Source: Siniperca chuatsi
Taxonomy: Eukaryota; Chordata; Actinopteri; Centrarchiformes; Sinipercidae
Assembly: GCF_020085105.1 (NCBI RefSeq)
Contig: NC_058043.1
Span: forward strand, 20,108,667 to 20,172,666
Direction of reading: 5' to 3'
DNA: 64,000 nt
Made by a program: the position numbers and the translations under genes. This document shows positions 1 to 17,500 of this stretch, in pieces (the first letter of the stretch is position 1; every line of letters starts with the position of its first letter). A model generated the notes under the pieces. It worked only from the letters and a program-made list of their open reading frames with translations. It was not told where the DNA came from and did not search any database.

Positions 1-1530
1 ACAGTGAGGAATGTGCAGCATGTGGACTGGTTGAATATACTGTATCCGTTACAGGGCTTTCTCTGACAATCATCAAAGAAACAAAGGAATATACAAGAAA
101 AACATTACCTAATTGTCTGTATGAGTAATTCTTAGCTTAATGCTAATTTGCAAATAAATCCTAGGGCCTGATAAAACCGACTGTAGTTAAGTTAATTTGT
201 CTACAGCCCATCAGACACAGTTGGCATACAGAGACAAACTTTTAGTGTTAGTGTGTTGTCTCAGACTTAAGTCTGTGAGGTACCGCTGAGGCCGCACGAT
301 GTCAACCATCCACCTCATCTCACATCTTGAGACCAGCTGTTTTGTCAGCTAATGCTACTGTAACATTTATACCAGTTCCACACACAACAGTCCGCTGTGA
401 CCCTATCCCAAATTTTGTAAAGATACCGTACAAAGTTTTTTAAGTCTTCAGTGTGAGAATTTCATAGGACAATATCAACCTTCTGTCATCCGCAACTAAA
501 TAATTATAAATTCTGTAGTCTTAAAACAAGGTTTGTATAAAATCAACATGACGACAAACTAACCTAAATTTGTCAAAAATATGATACTTCCGCTGTGTTC
601 AGATGATCTGAAACAAGCAGGAAGTACATTTGGCTCAGAAGGCAAAAACTAAAATGGTAAGTTCCTGGTGACAGCTGAAAAGTGTTAATCAGCTCAATGA
701 ACAAAATGAATCAGACATTATTCATTATATCCTCTTTGGCTTAATTATTTAAAAACAAAAGGTTAAATAAATAATCCAAATTAAAAGCATGGACCCACTA
801 GCATTATTGTTCAGTCACAATTATTTTATGTAAACGAATCATAATGCAGAATCAAAAAGATATATACATGTGTAAGGCCCCATCTCAAATTTTTGAGACC
901 ATATACATTCTATTTCAATTTACAACTCTTCTTAAAGCTCTACTAATGAAGTTTTGGCCACTAGGGGACAGAAGAACTCAGCAATAAGCTCACAAATAGT
1001 CCTCAAATATTCTGAAGTTATCATGGCTAGCGTGTTAGCAAACAATGGACTAATGTTATTTACACATCCAACAGACACAAAGCAACATTATCTTCACATT
1101 GGAGCCACAAGACTGAACCATACACTAAATTTGTGTGCTGTTAAATTAACGCAATGAGCTAAAAGAGGCTAAAAGTGGGGATGACAGGAATGTGTAGATG
1201 CAGGGCACCTTCTGTGGTTTAGGCCCATAATTAAACTGCGATACATAGGACATACAGTACTGTGTTAACACCATGGAATCAACAAAAAGGCATTGACCCT
1301 GAAGGAATAATATGGGAATGTTATAGTGATAGTTTTGTTCAGGGTGAACTACCTCTTGTCAGAGTGTTAAACAGTAGCTTTACCCTTTAAATTGGTCGAG
1401 TGTGTAGACCACTTCTTGAGCTCCACGTCCTCTTCTGAACAGCTGTACAATTTAATAGCAGACATGTTGCCTTGAGGCCAACTGGCTGCTCTTGTAATCC
1501 TCATTCTTCAGAGATGGATCATCATAGCCA
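1..1530. other. upstream intergenic DNA of mmp19
   Basis: AT-rich DNA with one dispersed repeat (953-1175, listed). No exon of a neighbouring gene was recognised on either strand. Confidence 0.5.
953..1175 (+). repeat. dispersed fish repeat, copy 1 (TTGGCCACTnGGGG family)
   Basis: It starts with TTGGCCACTAGGGGACAG and continues with GTTAGCAAACAATGG, TACACATCCAACAGA and CAATGAGCTAAAA blocks. The same ordered blocks occur at 48612-48850, so both are copies of one interspersed family. No coding function is inferred. Confidence 0.7.
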
Positions 1531-1535
1531 CAGGG

Positions 1536-1590
1536 ATGACTCATGCGCCGGGCTGAGTTTAAAACTGCTGGAGCGCTCAGAGAATAAAAA
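1536..1590 (+). promoter_or_regulatory. mmp19: mmp19 core promoter: AP-1 site and TATA-like box
   Basis: A perfect palindromic AP-1 site, ATGACTCAT, lies at 1536-1544. An AATAAAAAG TATA-like box lies at about 1583-1591, roughly 80 bp before the start codon. A proximal AP-1 site with a TATA box is the classic layout of inducible MMP promoters (established knowledge). The transcription start near 1615 is inferred. Confidence 0.6.
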
Positions 1591-1665
1591 GTCTGTTGTG
1601 GGACTCCGCTGAGCACTTCTCAGGCTCTGAGCATTAGCCCTGGAAATTTGGGACAGAAACTCTAG

Positions 1666-6257
<4,592 letters not shown>

Positions 6258-6747
6258 GGGTCGACCATCAGGGGGCAGCAAGTACCGAGAGGTTTACAGC
6301 AGGGGTGCTGGTTCCACTCCAGGGGCATTGACAACCACGCAACCTCAACAGCAGAGATTGATTGTGATTTGCCATCTCCCATGTTATAAAAAAAAACTAG
6401 TGTGGGTATTGATTTTTATTTCACTGGATCTGACAACCAAGCAGACTTTTTGAGCACAAATGTATGTTCTTGTGACTGTGATAATTATGTAAGCTTTTGC
6501 ATGATCTCAGGGAGAAATCAAGGGAGGCCTCTTTTTTTCTTGCTAACATATGTGTTGGATTATGCGATTTAATACTTTCAGTGAGATGTAACATGATGAT
6601 GTGAGTGTGCGCTTTCTGTTCAGACATTTTGTTTAACCAATCATCTTTTAAAGTATGTTCAGTGCTCTCAAATGTTACTTAACACTTCCATTATCACATG
6701 AATCACACTGGTCTGTCAGATTTTGGTCTGTTACAACATTTTCTACA

Positions 6748-6753
6748 ATTAAA
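6748..6753 (+). terminator. candidate poly(A) signal of mmp19 (ATTAAA)
   Basis: An ATTAAA hexamer lies about 490 bp after the mmp19 stop. No better AATAAA was seen on this strand before the convergent tmem198 3' UTR. The region 6258-7060 is otherwise 3' UTR and short intergenic DNA. Confidence 0.3.
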
Positions 6754-7082
6754 CAAACATAATGTCAGCAGTAAAATTGCCTTTTCTGATTGCAATTGCC
6801 TGTCACCAGAAAAGTGGCTCAACATTCCCACAATAAGGATAGAAAAATATTGAATGTCCACTATGATGAAAGGCCAGTCTGTCCTGCATTGTGTTGTCTG
6901 CAAAAAAAAAACTTGCCATGGCAACCCCAACCAGTTGCAGAGTAGGAAATCCTCCCCATGACCTCTTGCTTGCCCATGAAAAATCTAGTGAGTAATGCTG
7001 CCAGTGTTGCTAAGAGCCCAAAGAGACAAACAGTGCAATTTATCGGACTCAACCAATGATCAGAAACTTTGTATCAAACACA

Positions 7083-7088
7083 TTTATT
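7083..7088 (-). terminator. candidate poly(A) signal of tmem198 (AATAAA on minus)
   Basis: TTTATT on the plus strand reads AATAAA on the minus strand, about 940 bp after the tmem198 stop. It would give a 3' UTR over about 7065-8030 that meets the mmp19 3' end tail to tail. Confidence 0.35.
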
Positions 7089-8030
7089 TATCTTTGAGAT
7101 TTCTATCAACAGGTATGTACAGATTCAGGTATCAAGAGTGTTGTCCCTACAAAATTTAAACAACAATACAGATAATTATTTAAAAATCTACAAATTAACA
7201 ACAAACATGCTTTGCTTTTTTGTCCTTTTTTCAACACTACCACGTACTTGGTCATTATATAAATTAAGTTATAAAAAGTTTACTCCACAAGCATACACAA
7301 CAGTCTAAATTCTTCACCTACTGTGTTCTGCCAGGAGCTACATTGAAAACACAAAAAGGTCACAGAATTAAGAGTCCTGCTAAAGATCCTGTTAAAAGCT
7401 CATGTAAAAAGAGCTTTTAAATACAAACTGTTTTATTTGCGTCAATCGGCTTTTGCTTCACTTTGTCGTACTCCATGTATCCAACTACATGTTGTATTTT
7501 ACTCTCACCACACTCTAAAAATACACAAAATGAAAGTCATTTTAATGATAAACAACTCCTACGACCACACCGTTAAACAGTACGACGGGTAATAACACAA
7601 CACTTCATGGCAATGACTAACTTTTTAAGTACAGTACATGTAATGTCAAACAAACTGCTTTGTCATATTCACTACCAGAACAGAAATACACTGAGGCTTG
7701 CTGTTTATGTATTTAATACATGATGAGAGGAAATGGAGGACCTTACTTTGTTAGTATCTGTTTTTAAGTGTTTCTCTGAGAAACACAGTGGTAGCAGTGG
7801 TTATAGCTTTCACCAAACAGGAGCTTCACACCTCTCACTTCTCCACAAAAGCAGCATTCTCTATCACTGAACACCCAGGACTGACACTGATCCATCCTCG
7901 CTCCAAATCAATTCAAGGGCAGAATAAACCCTTAGCCGAGGGGAGCAGTTTATTGGTTCTACTCTACGTTAGGGAGACACAGTTGGAGAACCAGAGAGCA
8001 CTAAGTAGTCCCTTCTTATCTCTGTTTTGC

Positions 8031-10396
8031 TCAGACCCTGACGACTGGGGTTGTAGCTGTAAGGGGTGCAGTGGACCCGGTCTCATAGTCCAAGTCGATC
8101 ATGGTGTGGTTGGCAGTGCCCAGGCTGCTAAGGGAAGTGCCTGTGCCCATCTGTCTGTCCCGCAGACTTTGCAGGTAGCTCTGAGAAGAACAACACAGGG
8201 AGAGGTGAGTGAGGTACACAAAAATGGTGGGGTCAACTTGACAAGGATTTTCTGGCATCAGAATCAGTATCTACAGCACACGCCATGTTGGGTGACACTG
8301 ACCGGTGCCAGTAGATCCCCAGCGTAACGTTTCACTGGGGTGGGTTTACGGCGGTACGTGCCTTCCTGCCCACCTGCCTGCTGTCGCTTCTTGGCGTCCT
8401 TCTCTCGAATCCGCATCAGCTGGACTCTCTTCTGTCTCCGACTGATAACCACTACGAGGAGAAAGTGATTCAAAGGCAGCTTTTTAATATCACTTCATCA
8501 TGAATCAAATCAGTCATTGTGTGTTTGTAAAATCCAAACTTAAAACATCCTGGCCCACATGTATCAAACTGCTAAAAGTACAATTTTGGACTTAAGTGAA
8601 AGATAAAGGTAAAAATCCTTCACTTTTACTTGCAAACAAAATGCCTTACGACTTGCTCTTAAATTAAACAGCGCAGCAGAGGTGCCTTAAGTGATTGTAC
8701 AAATTAGCAGTGGCAATAATGAATAAAACCTTATATTCAGAATAGATCATTTTAGCCTTTTATTTGTATTTGATATGAACATTTACTAGGATGTTACACC
8801 ACCTTTTCTTTGTTCTTTGTTTATATTTTTTGCATTCATCAGGGTTGAAAACAACTGTAAAATTTTTGTTTTTCAATGCATCTTTATGTTTGCACTGGTC
8901 AAAGTGGTACTAAATTCTCCTTGTTACATGTTTTCTCCGATGGACCTTCTCTACCAGCAGCAGAACTTATTTCCTGATTTCTTTTTGTTTCCCTATTTGT
9001 ATATTTATGTATAATAAATTAACTAGATTGTTGTTAATTCTGCATATTAATTACTAGTGGAGACACTAAGGATTTCACAAAAATATTTAAAAATGTCAAA
9101 ATAACATTGTTTTGGCAGAATAACATATCACTGAGAAAATGTAAAGATGTTTTTAACAAGAAGGAACAAAGGGGCAGATGTAGGGTAAATCCTTGTATCT
9201 GATTGGCTGTTCCTGCTCTGAGCATACATGTGATTAATCATGTGATCACTTGTTACTCCTACACTTTGCTTTAAGTAGTAGTAAGCTGCTTGATAACTGT
9301 GAAGAGAGCTTTTTTACTCCTGCATTGGCTCTTTAGAGCATTCTTAACTGTATTTCCTCCTTACCCTCAGTGTGTGAGAAGCTGTCGTCCGTCAGTTTCC
9401 ACTGGACCAGTACTCCTATGAGGCTGAGGGCGGGCCAGATGCCCAGAATGACCCAGCTGTACCAGCAGAGAGGTGGCCCGGGCGTAAGGCGCAAGCATTC
9501 ATACACGTGCGTGGCCAAAGCCAGCATCTCCACAAAGAAATCAGCACACACTGTCATGATAGCTGCCCCGAACACAGCCGTGGAGAGCATGGTGAAGAGC
9601 TTTTGCCACTGCAGTGTCAGCACGGCAAACAGCATGCCTGTTCCCAAAAGTGCACCCACTGGGACCCAGACTGTGGTTGGAGTGTAGAACTGGTGAGTGA
9701 CCAGCAGGGCAGCGAGGGCCAGGAGGAGGCCCAGCAGCAGGCCAGTCATGAAGAGGCCGACGCTTCGCACCAGCATAGTGACCAGACCGCACAGCAGGCC
9801 TATGCCGAGGCCGATACCCGCGCTGGCCTCCACGCTCAGCTGGGTGTCCAGCACGTGCTCCTTGTGGCACAGCAAGAAGATGATGACAGAGCCAAACATC
9901 AGACCGGACAGGAACATGACCGCTTTGAAACAGCGGTAACCTAGAAGAGGAGACAGGACAGATGTACAATGAGGAATTAGGAGTTGGAAGGATCAGTGAA
10001 TAAGCAATTATCCTTTTACATGAATATAAAGTACAACTACTAGAACCTAGTTGCAGAGGAAATCAGTACCATCAAGTGAAAGCACAGGTTTATCCAACTT
10101 GATTTGATATATTTAAAGGCTGCACTATTGGAGATAAGTTTACAGTTGCAAGTGACATTTTGATGGTGTGCTACGCCATCCCAAAAACATTAAGTTTCAG
10201 CTTGCTTGATGTCATGGTCTGTGAGCCGGGAGGGATCCTCACCAAAGAAGCAGTAGATGATGCCAAAAAGGCAACACATGGAGCAGATGACGGCAGGGAT
10301 GACATCATACTTCCTCTCTATCTCCAAACTACAGGCGTCGACCTCGGCTATGCCTGCACCGGCCCCTTCAGAGCTCAGCCCAGTGGGATCTGCCAT
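8031..10396 (-). CDS. tmem198: transmembrane protein 198 (seven-pass membrane protein), 4 coding exons
   Basis: Coding exons on the minus strand: 10396-10243, 9940-9365, 8451-8303 and 8180-8031, joining in frame to 342 aa. TMEM198 is a multi-pass membrane protein reported to promote Wnt signalling by binding LRP6 (family knowledge). The family signature [20 protein letters not shown] crosses the first junction. Exon 2 carries the remaining membrane helices (for example [20 protein letters not shown] and LTLQWQKL). Exon 3 holds the basic cytoplasmic segment [19 protein letters not shown], and exon 4 a Ser/Thr-rich tail ending VVRV. Length is close to the roughly 360 aa of human TMEM198. In human the 12q13 copy is TMEM198B, so this may be the fish counterpart of that paralogue. 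The start at 10396 puts the conserved [13 protein letters not shown] segment about 30 residues in, as expected. Confidence 0.93.
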
Positions 10397-11519
10397 TCTG
10401 GGTAAATGTGGGAGGCTGAAGTTCAGGACGAAGGTAGAACTTCCGGTGGCGTTATCTCAAGTCCATCTGAGCAGGTTTGGTGACTATAAGAGAGGAGAAG
10501 ATGTTGATGAATTACAGAAAAACAGAGAGAGGGTGTGGCTGAATCTCAGTCTAGTAAAAAATAAAAATGTTTTATCCTGATCAACGAAGAAGACTCAAGT
10601 GCTCCAGGAGTAAATGTTAAGTATGAAATCTGTGACTTATTCCTAGCTGCTCTGTATGTGCAGCTGTCACAAACTCAACACACAAAGCTATGCAACTCAG
10701 TGCAATCCTGTATGCCTGGGCACACACACAAGCAGCTCATTCACTCACTATAATCTATGTGCCAGGACCCCCGTTGAGCTCTGTTTCCACGAATCATTAG
10801 GGTCATGAACTCTGACAGTCGTGAGTGGTCTGCCGTCTTTATCAGTTCTTAACACTATTAAAATAATCTAGTTTTAACTGTCCTTTTAGAATTACATGGA
10901 AAAGAGAAAACAATCAAGTAATGTTTTCGGTAAGAAATTTGGTAACTTTGGTTTCATGTTAAAATGAGCAATTTTTATTTTTCACTTTTATTTCAGTAAA
11001 TTGTGGTATCTGTAATTGTACACCTATTTGCCAACCTTGCTCATTGAAAAGACACAAACATACACTTAACTGATAACTTTTTTTATGATAACTACTGGAC
11101 ACAGTGTCTATGTTCAAAATTACTGCAGAGCAGCAGATGTTGCCGTCTTGTAAAAAAAAAAACATGTATCTCCAAAATGTTGACTTTTCATGAGCTAATA
11201 ACAACAACAGCCCTGTTCTCAGCTCTGTGACAATGCATTTAAGAAGTAGGAAAATATTCTCAATTCATACAGGAACACGTAATCATTTGGGTTACCCAAA
11301 AAACATCACCAAATTTGGAGATACATGGTTTTCACTGGACAGCAACGAGCTTATATACTAAACGTACATGTCTAAAATGGCATGAAGCCCACCTTTTTAT
11401 CTGACTGTATGCAAAACAATGCTCTACAATGTTTTTTCTAGTAGTATACATTTCACCTCCACCTTCTTGGTAATTTCTATTACACGCACCAACTAGTACT
11501 CTCGAAAAATGATATACGA

Positions 11520-11830
11520 TATTGAACCTGGCAGGCCCGTAGAGAGCTACAGAGGGCTGCAGCGGGGCTAAAGACTTATGGGTGGACTGCTCTTTCTGAG
11601 GCTGCTGGCAGGCCTCCTGTATGATCTCACCACAGCCGAGATCCGATTACAGCTAACTCACGTTTTCTACTTGAGACAAACGGTCGGGAACACTCGGTCC
11701 TGCCTTTACTCTTTACGCTTCTTGCCAGATATTTCTCTTTCTGCCCCGTCTACCTGCTAACTCTGCTCTTCACCTGGAACTTTCCACTCCTGAAGTCTAT
11801 TTTCTCTCTAACACTGAAATGTGCCTCATT
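11520..11830. repeat. probable dispersed repeat, GC-richer than its surroundings
   Basis: A GC-rich block (GGCTGCAGCGGGGCTAAAG, CACAGCCGAGATCCGATTA) stands out in AT-rich intergenic DNA and looks like a fish interspersed repeat from memory. No second copy lies in this window, so the call is weak. Confidence 0.35.
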
Positions 11831-12473
11831 TGTTTCGCCTTTTTTTCAGGCATAAGGCTGTGTAATTTGTATGTCCTGCTTATGAATGACTTTACATGGA
11901 AAAAATGAGAGCTCACTGGAAAGTTTTCTTTTCTTCTTTAGTAACTCGCAGTTCTCCAGTACCTATCTCCCTCTTTCTGCTTTCCATCAGTGACAACTGC
12001 AGTGTCTCATTTCTTGAAAGACAAGATTTAGGAAAAATATGTCCACATATGTGTATGTGGCCAGTTAAAGTCTGGAGATTATGATTTAGTGTAGGGTACA
12101 TATAGTGTATTAAAACTTTGAGGACTCAGTGACTATTGATATATCATTTTCAATACTCTGAAACAAACTTGACTTGAAATGACTTGTGAATCTAATGGAA
12201 GAACTACTGAGCTATCCTGATGTCAGCTAAAGTAAAGGTTGGAAAAAATACCTATATAGTGTGAGGAAAAACGTTAGGACATTTTATTGACTTTAACAAG
12301 ACAAAGAGTAAACTGGATAGACCCAAAATAAAGTCTAAGTTTTATAACAAAATGAGCACTGTAGGAAGAACCTCTATAATCTTCAGATCTCTATAATCTT
12401 CACATCAACCCCGGCCAACTTAAAATGAAGAACCAAACTCTCTTGTGGGATAATGTAAAACTACACACAGGGG

Positions 12474-12763
12474 TCTGGGCAGCACGATGGCTCAGCGGTT
12501 AGCACTGTTGCCTTAAAGCAAGAAGGGTTCAAATATGATGGCTGGTTAGGGGTTTCGTGTGGAGTTCTCATATTGTCTCCATATCTATAAAAGTTTCCTC
12601 TACTATACATCTTAAGACACTCAGGTTAAACTCCAAATTTCTAGTACATGTGAATATTAGTGTCAATGTGTTTGTGATAGACTGGCTTCCCTTGCCCAAT
12701 AAGCGAGGACTCCACCCCCACGTGAACCCTGAACAGGATAAGAAGTCAAAAAATAGAAATTGA
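12474..12763 (+). repeat. fish GCAGCACGGTGGC-type interspersed repeat
   Basis: It has the ordered hallmarks of a very common teleost repeat: GCAGCACGATGGCTCAGCGG, TTAGCACTGTTGCC, GAAGGGTTC, GTGTGGAGTT, a CAGGTTAAAC block, GTGAATATTAGTGTCAATG, GATAGACTGGC and CCCTGAACAGGATAAG. It is diverged by many substitutions and is not a tRNA gene. Confidence 0.75.
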
Positions 12764-14049
12764 CAGACACAGGAACCTCATTGTTATGTGCTTTTGTCTC
12801 ACTCTTAGGTGTCATTACTGTGATCTGCCTGCATGTTTGTGATTATTCAATCATATGAGAAGAAGAGGAGGTACAATGTGGGAGTGTTACAAAAAGACAT
12901 TTATGTTTTAAAAATGAACCCACAAATTTCAGTAGATAGGTAGATAAGTTGTCATTGATTGCCGTTGGTTTTCTCCAGAGCCATTTGCCCCAGTCGGCCT
13001 TTGTCCAATATGACATGCTGCTCACCTGCTCGGTGACCTTTTGCTGTTTGCAATTGTCAGCCTTTTTTTCTTGTGAGAAAAACTGTGAAACTAATAAAAA
13101 CAAGTGACTAAGTTCATTTTCTGCTACACAGTTGATTCCTCAAACAAACTACTTAATGTACTTTTGTAGGAGACAACAGATTGTGTGTATATAAAGATAA
13201 TTAACTAAATCTACACCACTTAAGTATAAAAAAGGTCTCTTTCAAGCTAAATCTTCTGTAGTTTTATCTTTCAAAGAACCAAGACAAAAAAGTGATTTCA
13301 ACACAGCTTTGTACAAAATTTTGTAGATAGATAAAATAGTGACACATCACTTCACACAGTAGCTTATTTTTACAGTAATTACTGTAATTGGACACTAACA
13401 AAACTTGCGACAACTTCCTTTGTTGCTTCTAGCCAGCCAGGACTTTGAATTAATGTTTTATGGTCAGCTTATTGAATTACTGAAATACTTTTTTTTTGTT
13501 TACCAGTAACGCTAGCACTATGAGTGTGAACTAGTGAATATTTCAGCACCATTTTAACAGTAATTTAGTTAACTCTACACGCACACCCATGTACACTTGC
13601 ACGTCTCTGTGCGTCTGCCTCATGTTATCCCTCCATGAGTCACAATGGTGTCCTATGTCTAGCAGGCTTGGAAGTCCTTGCTGCTGTGGGAGAATAGAGC
13701 CATTATGGGGCAAAACAAAGACTCTGAGGCCCATGCTGTGACCTCTAGTGGCCCTCAGAGGAAACCATGCGGACGAAAAAGAAGACCACAAAGATGGCTG
13801 AGAGCACCAAGGAGACCGGTAGATCTCAAGTGTTTGCTTTAAGATGGGTGCCAAGTATTTGCCTTCAGAAGGCTGGTGAGTAAAACAGAAACAGAACTAT
13901 CTATCTTAATCTTAACTCTCTGGAAGCCCCAAAACCTTCCTAATGCTTCCTAGCTGAATTTTCTACAAGCTAAAGTCACCTGGCAACTAATTCAATACAA
14001 GTCAACAAGAGTAAAGAATCTATAGCCACACTAGCAGCTCTGTGAGGCT

Positions 14050-14565
14050 GTACTTAGCTGTAGCTAGATGCTAACATCGTCATGCTCACAGTGACTAACA
14101 TGCTGATGTTTTCCAAGCAATATTTACCAGGTTCACCATCTATGTTTCGCCTCTTAGCATGCTAAAATTTGCTAATTAGCACTAAACACAAAGTACAGCT
14201 GAAGCTAATGGGACTAGTTTTTCAGGTTTTTGGTCATAAAGCAAAGGATTGGACAAATTCAAATTTAGACCTGATCATAGTCCTTGATGAAAAGTCAGAG
14301 GATCAACAAAGTTATCAGAACTTGTCTGCTAGGGACCTTAAATATCTGTAGCAAATTTCATGTGAATCCATCAAAAAGGAGACAAAAATGTCAACCTCAC
14401 GATGAAGCTAGAGGAAATGTCAAGAGGATCACCAAAGTCAGTATGATTCATCCTCTGGGTATGATAAATGTCTGTGCAAAATTTTATGGAAATCCATCCA
14501 ATAGTTATTGTGATATTTCAGTCCGGACCAAAGTGGTGGACCGACCAACTGACTGACTGACCCAC
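14050..14565 (+). repeat. teleost dispersed repeat with two internal tandem units
   Basis: The 5' part has GATGCTAACATCGTCATGCTC and TTAGCATGCTAAAATTTGC. The 3' part has two diverged copies of a roughly 90-bp unit (14290-14377 and 14416-14504), each running GTCARAGGATCAMCAAAG to AAATCCATCcAA, then a CCGGACCAAAGTGGTGGACC tail. The family is very common in percomorphs. An inverted partial copy lies at 50140-50285. Confidence 0.75.
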
Positions 14566-17500
14566 CAAAGCTAAAAAGTTTAGCGATTGTTTCATTTCCA
14601 GCATGGACTAGCTTGACCATTAGAGGCTTGAAAAGTGTTTTTACTCTTTACTTGTACTTGAACAGTAAAAAAAACAAAAAGCACTCATAATGGCTTCCAG
14701 AAGTATCACATTTACTGAAGAGGCAATAGGTGAGAACATTGCGTTAACACACAATAAGTATCAGCTGCAGATGAGCTATTGGAATATTATGTTACCCTTG
14801 AAACAAAAACTTGCCCAAGAGTATACTCCCCCTGAACAAACAATGCAGGGGGCTGTAGCAGCGCAGATTTGAGTGCTCAGCTGCTGAGGAACAGGAAGGG
14901 CTGACTGCAAGTTCTCTACATAGCTAATTTGGGTGTGTTTAATGAAGGGATGGGTATGTGTGATCACAGCCAAGGATTCTGCAAGTGCTCCACCGACTTG
15001 ACGGCCAGGGCCAGCTGAGAAGCTGAAAACCTGCAGTGTTATGACTTGGCTGTCTGACAACTTCACTTGGAAGACTCGACCAAGAATGTGAGATGCACCT
15101 GGGTCTGCAGTTGCAGCCATAAATCATGCCACCTTCAGCTGAACACCCCAACCAGCTGAAAGACTGATCGAGTCTAGACAACAGGAACCATGAGAATAAA
15201 CCTAACTGTCACAGTGGGAGTTATTAAAATGGATGCCATATTGTGCTAAGCATAAAACTTAATAAACATGGATAAACGTATGCTCATCATCACAATAACA
15301 TCTGCTTTCACTCGGAATCATATTAAGCAAGACATCATATGCGCCACTATTGAGCTTCCTGTCCCTCCATAGCAGGAAGCTCAGGACCAGATGAGGAAGT
15401 GGAACATCATGTTTCAGCAGGAACTGACCCTTGTGTTTGTGACACGGAGCAGAGACAGGAACAAAAAGCTGGATCATTTGCACTGAAACTTCACTTCACC
15501 CCAACAACACCATTTCCTAGAGTTAAACTGAGAATCTAGGACTGGGAAACACGAGACAGCTAGCTAGGACTCTGCACTGCTAAGAAAGTTAGCATTGTCA
15601 ATACAAACGACTGGAGCTGAGCAATCGAGCCATTCTACGGAAACAGCAGGAAAGCAGCCTTGCAGTTTGATGAAAATAAGCTTGTAATCTGTCTGGCTTG
15701 CAGGCTAATCTACATACAACACTTACTATTGTGTATAAGTGTAGTAACAACTTGCATAACGAACAAAGAACCACTTCATAGTCAGTTTACACTTTTTTCC
15801 AAACTTTGAATTCTCAGAGGTTTTGTAATTCCTATCCATATACTCTGGGCCTTAGCTCCGTGCAGTCATATTAAAACCACAATGATGCACTGATCATGAA
15901 TGTGCAAAAATGTACTAATTTATGCAGACTTTATATCAACAAATCAATACCTGCCAGTGCCACATGTCTCTACTGTCACATACCAGTCATTTTAATTTTG
16001 CAGCAGGTGAGGGCTCTAAACCCTTTTCAGACCTTTTATCTTTTAATCCAGATTCATCCTTTCCCACTCACACTTCCATACAGCTGAAAAACTAAAAAAC
16101 AAAACCCCCCACACACGAATAAATAAATATAGCAATAAAACCAAAGCCTTGCTATGGATATTTGGTACCTCACCTCGAGCCCTATAGCTTCAAAACCTCA
16201 CCAGAGTGAGTGGCATAGGCAAATCAACTTGTTTTGTCTTCTAAAAGCTCTGCGTCTCTGACAACCTTTGCGTGTGGCTTGAACAAATGTATCCCAGTGC
16301 ATCTTCATTGCATTGCGGGTGCATTCACAACTGTATTAACAGCTTTCCACTTCTTATTACATCACTAAAGTGCAATTTTAGGGCCAAGTGTGATCAGGAA
16401 CAAGATCAACAGGGCTTATTTTCCCCTGCACAGATCTGGGATGTAACTATCCCTTATTCATATATTCATAATCAGGTCTATTCTCCTCTGAAGCTGTCTT
16501 CCCAGGGTGTCACATGGTCTTTCCCTAGTCATCAGCTGCTTATACCAAAGCAATCTCAGACATTTACCAATACATGGGTTTTAATGCAACCCACCGACAA
16601 GATGACACAAAAATGTGCACTGTGTGCAGTGGATCTTTCTTGAACCAAAGAATCTCAAGAAAAGATGTTTCACTTTAGTCCTCATAATCCGCATATTTGT
16701 GACCACATTTCTAAAATTGTGAATTTTATGCAAAACTATTTGCCCAAAGCTGAGTCAATTCACCCAACCAACTTTATTTTGTACACCGCACAGTTGGAGT
16801 TCCTAGATCTAGGTCAATACCCAGAGTTATGAAAATTCCCATCATTTTGCAATATTTGGTTGCACTCAATAGCTTTTTTTCATAGAGACACAATTGGCAG
16901 CTGTTCAAGTGACAATATATCAATCACAATCCCACTGGCAGTTGTAGGACTAATTTAAGTCTCCTATTTCCAAATAAAGATATTGATTATAAAGATTATA
17001 ATTCTCATTGCCAAATCATTTGCCCTCTGGCCACGGACCCCAATAATGGTCACTTGTGTCAATATTTTAGAAGTAGTATCTAACTTCTTTTCCCCTCATA
17101 ATCTCTCAATCTCATGCCTGCCTGACGTTAGTCTAAAGAGTAGAGGCCTTTCAACTTAAGACTGCAGAGAGCTACTTATAGAGAGGCATGAAATAAGATC
17201 AGAAACATAATGAGGATGCTTTTGAAGAGTCACGTGTCAATGATGCATGCGTGTAAACTGTACATCAAAAATACACATGGAGATTAACAGCAAAATCCAA
17301 GTTAACGCTATGCTGCAGTAAATTGGAGTTGTGATCCAGCAGCAGAGAAAGGAGCGAACAGTGTGTGCAGCAAAGAGGGGCAGCTCGACAACGCTCTATT
17401 AGGGTTTGTGGTGGAGAGCAGCATTTAGTAGGCGGTGTGGTGGAGTCTGATGTCCATATGTTTCTGAGAGCATGACAGTACACCACTGTGTATGAGATAA

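Noticed and set aside
7788-8327. 179-codon plus-strand open frame over the tmem198 3' end
   Set aside because: It is antisense to tmem198 exons 3-4 and the 3' UTR; no recognised protein.
9507-9944. Plus-strand open frames over tmem198 exon 2
   Set aside because: Antisense shadow of the GC-rich membrane-helix exon.
12474-12763. tRNA-like GGTTAGCACTG words suggesting a tRNA gene
   Set aside because: No cloverleaf or full A/B boxes; the block is a known type of interspersed repeat.
14776-15120. 114-codon minus-strand open frame (MAATADPGASH...)
   Set aside because: No domain, no splice partners and no recognised homologue. It lies between repeats and may be repeat-derived.
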